A stretch of DNA of 45,444 nt from contig JANQET010000118.1 in NCBI GenBank assembly GCA_028278265.1, positions 1 to 45,444 on the forward strand, given 5' to 3'. This stretch comes from Myxococcota bacterium (lineage in GTDB: Bacteria > Myxococcota_A > Polyangia > JAAYKL01). Numbering within the stretch: the stretch's first letter is position 1; the number at the start of each line of letters is the position of its first letter. Positions 42,678-45,444 of this stretch are shown piece by piece. Under the pieces are notes generated by a model that did not search any database, was not told where the DNA came from, and was given only the letters and a program-made list of their open reading frames with translations. Both the position numbers and the translations under genes were made by a program.

Positions 42678-42843
42678 CAGTACCTCGACCTTTCTTCCAG
42701 AGCCAATCACAAGCAAGCATCGTTCGGACGATGCAGTTCTATCGCATCTTAGCGATATGGCTTTGTCGACCAAGTGTCAACGATCAATATCCCAATACTC
42801 CGTTGTTGACATTCCAGTAGATTTCTACTTTTTATACGAGGCC

Positions 42844-45054
42844 ATGGCCCGTTCGAAGCGAATGAAGAGTAAGTCATCCTCCGCCGATGAAAGTCCCAAG
42901 CGATACAAGACTTGGCATCAGCGATACGAGCAGGTCAAAGAGTTCGCTTTGAGAGAAGGACACTGTGCGATAACCAAGAGTTGTGGGACCGAAGGCTTAA
43001 CGCTCGGGTACTGGGTTGCTGAGCAACGACGACGGCGGAGTAAGCTGTCAGCCGAGCAACAACAAGCCTTAGAGGAGCTTCCCGGCTGGTCGTGGAATAA
43101 GAGCTCACACGATGTCAGGTGGGAGCGCGTATACGGACTGCTCGAGCGATTCGTGGACCGCGAGGGGTTTGCCGAGCTCACGACAGATCACCGAGAGGAG
43201 GGAGTTGCGCTCGGCAGGTGGGTCGGTCATCAACGGGAGTTCTTTCACGACGGAACACTGAGCAGTTCTCGTATTGAAGCACTCGAGCAGATCCCGGGAT
43301 GGGAATGGGAGTGGCGAGACGAAAGGTGGGATCGCACCTTCGAGTTGCTGGAGCAATTTGTGGCTCGAACCGGAACCGCCCATGTACCGTTGAACCACGT
43401 CGAGCAGGGCTACTCGCTCGGTAATTGGGTTGGTGCTCAACGGGGTAGGTATCACAAAGGACGGCTCAGCGAGGACCGGGTCCGTAGGCTCGAGGCGCTG
43501 CCCGGATGGATCTGGCGGTGGAGTGACGAGGCCTGGGACAGGGCCTATGGACTGCTGAAACAGTACTCCGATCGTTGGAGCTCCGCACAAGTTCCCAGAG
43601 ATCATCAAGAAGAGGGGTACAATCTCGGGAGATGGGCGGAACAGCAACGCACCTTGTACAAATATGGTGCGCTTAGTGAAGATCAAATCGAACGGCTGGA
43701 GCGATTGCCGGGATGGTTTTGGTCGGGGCACGACGCCCATTGGAGTCAAATATGTACCCTGTTCGAGCAATATGTCGAACGTGAAGGGACGGTGTATCTA
43801 CCCAAGGATTATACGGTCGCCAATGTCAATCTGTCGACCTGGACTCAGGAGCAACGGTCGCGATATCACAAGGGCGAGCTCAGTGATTACAGAAGATCTT
43901 GCCTGGAGGAGATACCCGGGTGGGTTTGGTGGCTGAAACCGGGCCGAAAACTATCACCAGGCGACGATGAGCTGTGGGACGAGCGGTATGAGCGGCTGAG
44001 GCAATATTCGCTACGAAACGGCACAAACTATTTGCGAGTTGAAGATGTTGTCGACGGATTTCGCTTGGGACAATGGCTGAATATTCAATATCGGTTCTAT
44101 CGCGAAGGTAAGCTCAGCCCGTACCGAATCGAACGGCTCGAGCAGCTACCGGATTGGACATGGGATATCCATCAAGCCCGATGGGATCACAAGCGAGAAT
44201 TGCTCAAACGGTATATGCTTAGAGAAGAAACAACGTGTGTACCGCGCGATCATGTTGAGGATGGCTTTAACCTGGGGAAGTGGGTTAAAAATCAACGGAA
44301 CTACTACACTGCTGGTAAACTCAGTGAATACCGAATTAAGCGACTCGAGCAGCTACCTCGCTGGTATTGGAATCTCCTCGATGCCCAATGGGATGATGCC
44401 TACCATCTAATGTTGAGGTACGTCGCTCGCACCCATAAAACGGTTATACCGAGAGAGCACAATGAAGGCGGCTTCGGCCTGGGTAATTGGGCCATGCTTC
44501 AGCGCCGGTTTTACCGCAATGGCGAGCTCTCGCCGGAGCGCATCGCTCGCCTCGAGCGGCTACCCGGGTGGAGTTGGGAAAAAACACCCTACCCCAAACA
44601 CTCACCGAAGATCGCCCAATTCCAACAGCGAAGAGCCGCGACTCGGTGGGAACGGCACTTTGCACAGATGTTGGGTTTTGTGGAGCGGAACGGTACATCG
44701 CGTATGCCGATAGGACATGTTGAAGATGGCTTTGGGCTGGGCGGCTGGGTGGGTCATCAACGCAGGCTCTATCAACAGGGAAGACTGAGCAAGGACCAAA
44801 TTTCGAGGCTAGAAAGGCTGCCCGACTGGAGCTGGGCTCCCCAACAGGAAGCCTGGGAGCACGCCTATAGGCTTTTGCAGCAATATACGAAACGTACTCG
44901 AAACGCACGAGTGCCCAGAAAACATGTCGAAGACGAATTTGAATTGGGGAAATGGGTCGGCGGTCAGCGATTGAATTATCACCGGGGGAATCTGAAGCAA
45001 GACCGCATTGCTCGCCTTGAGGCGCTCAGGGGTTGGACCTGGCGGGTTCGATAG
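42844..45054 (+). CDS. ten-repeat helicase-associated (HA) domain protein
   Basis: Protein of 736 residues from the ATG at 42844 (the frame is open to 42484, but that part lies antisense to the dipeptidase gene; an ATG at 42757 is another option). After a basic Ser-rich start it is made of ten tandem units of about 65-70 residues. Each unit runs W-x-x-x-(Y/F)-x-x-L-x-x-(F/Y), then VP-x-x-H-x-E-x-G-(F/Y)-x-LG-x-W-V-x-x-Q-R, a Y-x-x-G-x-L-S step and R-x-x-LE-x-LPGW-x-W. This is the helicase-associated domain, usually found once to three times after a helicase. No helicase motor is present here. DNA binding is a plausible inference. Unit spacing is enlarged after units 5 and 8. Confidence 0.88.
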   Translation: MARSKRMKSKSSSADESPKRYKTWHQRYEQVKEFALREGHCAITKSCGTEGLTLGYWVAEQRRRRSKLSAEQQQALEELPGWSWNKSSHDVRWERVYGLLERFVDREGFAELTTDHREEGVALGRWVGHQREFFHDGTLSSSRIEALEQIPGWEWEWRDERWDRTFELLEQFVARTGTAHVPLNHVEQGYSLGNWVGAQRGRYHKGRLSEDRVRRLEALPGWIWRWSDEAWDRAYGLLKQYSDRWSSAQVPRDHQEEGYNLGRWAEQQRTLYKYGALSEDQIERLERLPGWFWSGHDAHWSQICTLFEQYVEREGTVYLPKDYTVANVNLSTWTQEQRSRYHKGELSDYRRSCLEEIPGWVWWLKPGRKLSPGDDELWDERYERLRQYSLRNGTNYLRVEDVVDGFRLGQWLNIQYRFYREGKLSPYRIERLEQLPDWTWDIHQARWDHKRELLKRYMLREETTCVPRDHVEDGFNLGKWVKNQRNYYTAGKLSEYRIKRLEQLPRWYWNLLDAQWDDAYHLMLRYVARTHKTVIPREHNEGGFGLGNWAMLQRRFYRNGELSPERIARLERLPGWSWEKTPYPKHSPKIAQFQQRRAATRWERHFAQMLGFVERNGTSRMPIGHVEDGFGLGGWVGHQRRLYQQGRLSKDQISRLERLPDWSWAPQQEAWEHAYRLLQQYTKRTRNARVPRKHVEDEFELGKWVGGQRLNYHRGNLKQDRIARLEALRGWTWRVR

Positions 45055-45406
45055 CTATTGGTAAAGTCAGGATGCAATTCCGTATGAATAGTGGTGTGCC
45101 GTTCGCAATGCTGATTCGGGTTCAAGCGGCGAAAACAGTGACGAATAACCCATTGCCGGCGAAAGAGAGCGATTTCGCCGCGGTTTGATTGTTTGTTTAC
45201 GGCTGTGCCGGTGAGATTTCGGCCTATTCTCTCCAGATACTGATTGGCACGCATTGTGTAGGTAAGTTCTGCACAAGGAGCCGCAAGACAAATTGGCGAA
45301 TCGTTTGGTAAACGGTTTTGCGGATGTTTGGGACTACCACTGAGCAGCGGTGTTCAGTATACTGGCCGACAGACGGCAGTGAACACCAAATGAAAGAGAC
45401 TGAACA
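45055..45406. other. intergenic region, nothing firm seen
   Basis: About 350 bases. TTGGCGAATCGTTTGGT near 45293 is only a poor sigma-54 match (GC of the -12 box missing). No hairpin terminator is obvious after the HA gene. Confidence 0.4.
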
Positions 45407-45444
45407 GTGAAGAAAATTATCATCATCGCAGCTATCGTACTGGC
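45407..45444 (+). CDS. start of a secreted protein gene, cut by the window end
   Basis: GTG at 45407 followed by codons reading KKIIIIAAIVLA, a typical signal-peptide opening (two lysines then a hydrophobic run). AAAGAGA upstream is a weak ribosome binding site. Only 12 codons are visible, so identity is unknown. Confidence 0.55.
   Translation, partial: MKKIIIIAAIVL

Noticed and set aside
42484..42843. N-terminal extension of the HA-repeat protein
   Set aside because: This part overlaps the start of the dipeptidase gene on the other strand and lacks HA-domain features; 42844 is the better start.
45293..45309. Sigma-54 promoter for the partial last gene
   Set aside because: The -12 GC is replaced by GG and the spacing alternatives fail, so the match is too weak.
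1..45444. CRISPR array, tRNA, rRNA, transposase or phage genes
   Set aside because: No regularly spaced repeats, cloverleaf TPsiC arms, or recognisable transposase or phage proteins were seen on either strand.

Overview
The window looks like part of the chromosome of an uncultivated, anaerobic or facultative Gram-negative bacterium of the old Deltaproteobacteria, most likely Myxococcota-like. The evidence is indirect. It includes a Ser/Thr kinase with a PEGA domain facing a TPR protein with two membrane segments, several lipoproteins with very long Asp/Ser linkers, a secreted M64 peptidase, a C-terminal CxCR tail on a trypsin-like protease, a DUF3604 protein, a TonB-dependent receptor, and ferredoxin-dependent 2-oxoacid oxidoreductases. 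There is no rRNA, tRNA, phage, transposase or CRISPR array in view.

Layout. 0.1-6 kb: an Asp-rich lipoprotein and a membrane histidine kinase (probable operon), then a kinase/PEGA gene convergent with a TPR gene. 6-11.8 kb: secreted trypsin-like protease, YheT-type hydrolase, polytopic membrane protein and sulfatase-like lipoprotein, all on +. 11.8-15.7 kb: receiver-histidine kinase fusion divergent from a DUF3604 protein. 16-18.6 kb: three-gene secretion operon (M64 peptidase, small six-Cys protein, lipoprotein) behind a full-consensus sigma-54 promoter. 19-29.6 kb: a tightly packed redox cluster, porGDAB, nuoE/nuoF-like, a palindromic repeat, korABC, a GltD-like flavoprotein, a HoxU/NuoG-N-terminus-like protein and a ferredoxin. 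29.6-31.3 kb: GH43/ricin-lectin lipoprotein with a perfect sigma-70 promoter. 31.5-32.3 kb: a MerB-like gene with two in-frame TGA codons. 32.5-34 kb: GNAT acetyltransferase and class D beta-lactamase, visibly richer in A+T. 34-36.6 kb: CNNM/CorC-type and DUF3667 membrane proteins. 36.6-41.1 kb: GH26-like lipoprotein divergent from a TonB-dependent receptor with a sigma-54 promoter. 41.3-45.4 kb: M19 dipeptidase, a ten-repeat helicase-associated-domain protein, and the first codons of a secreted protein.

The standout is 31564-32307. One open frame, interrupted only by two TGA codons, encodes a 247-residue organomercurial-lyase (MerB) relative. The two TGA codons fall where MerB has its catalytic Cys96 and Cys159, the Asp99 equivalent is kept three residues after the first, and each TGA is followed at the right distance by a SECIS-like hairpin. 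The second hairpin is a perfect 7-bp stem with a GGTC loop. The best reading is a double-selenocysteine MerB-like enzyme rather than a pseudogene.

The redox cluster appears to oxidise pyruvate-type and 2-oxoglutarate-type acids with CoA and to pass the electrons through ferredoxin subunits to an FMN/NAD module and a GltD-type FAD/NAD(P) module, with no hydrogenase or quinone-reducing partner nearby. The other genes serve the cell envelope: surface sensing, proteolysis, polysaccharide degradation and nutrient uptake.
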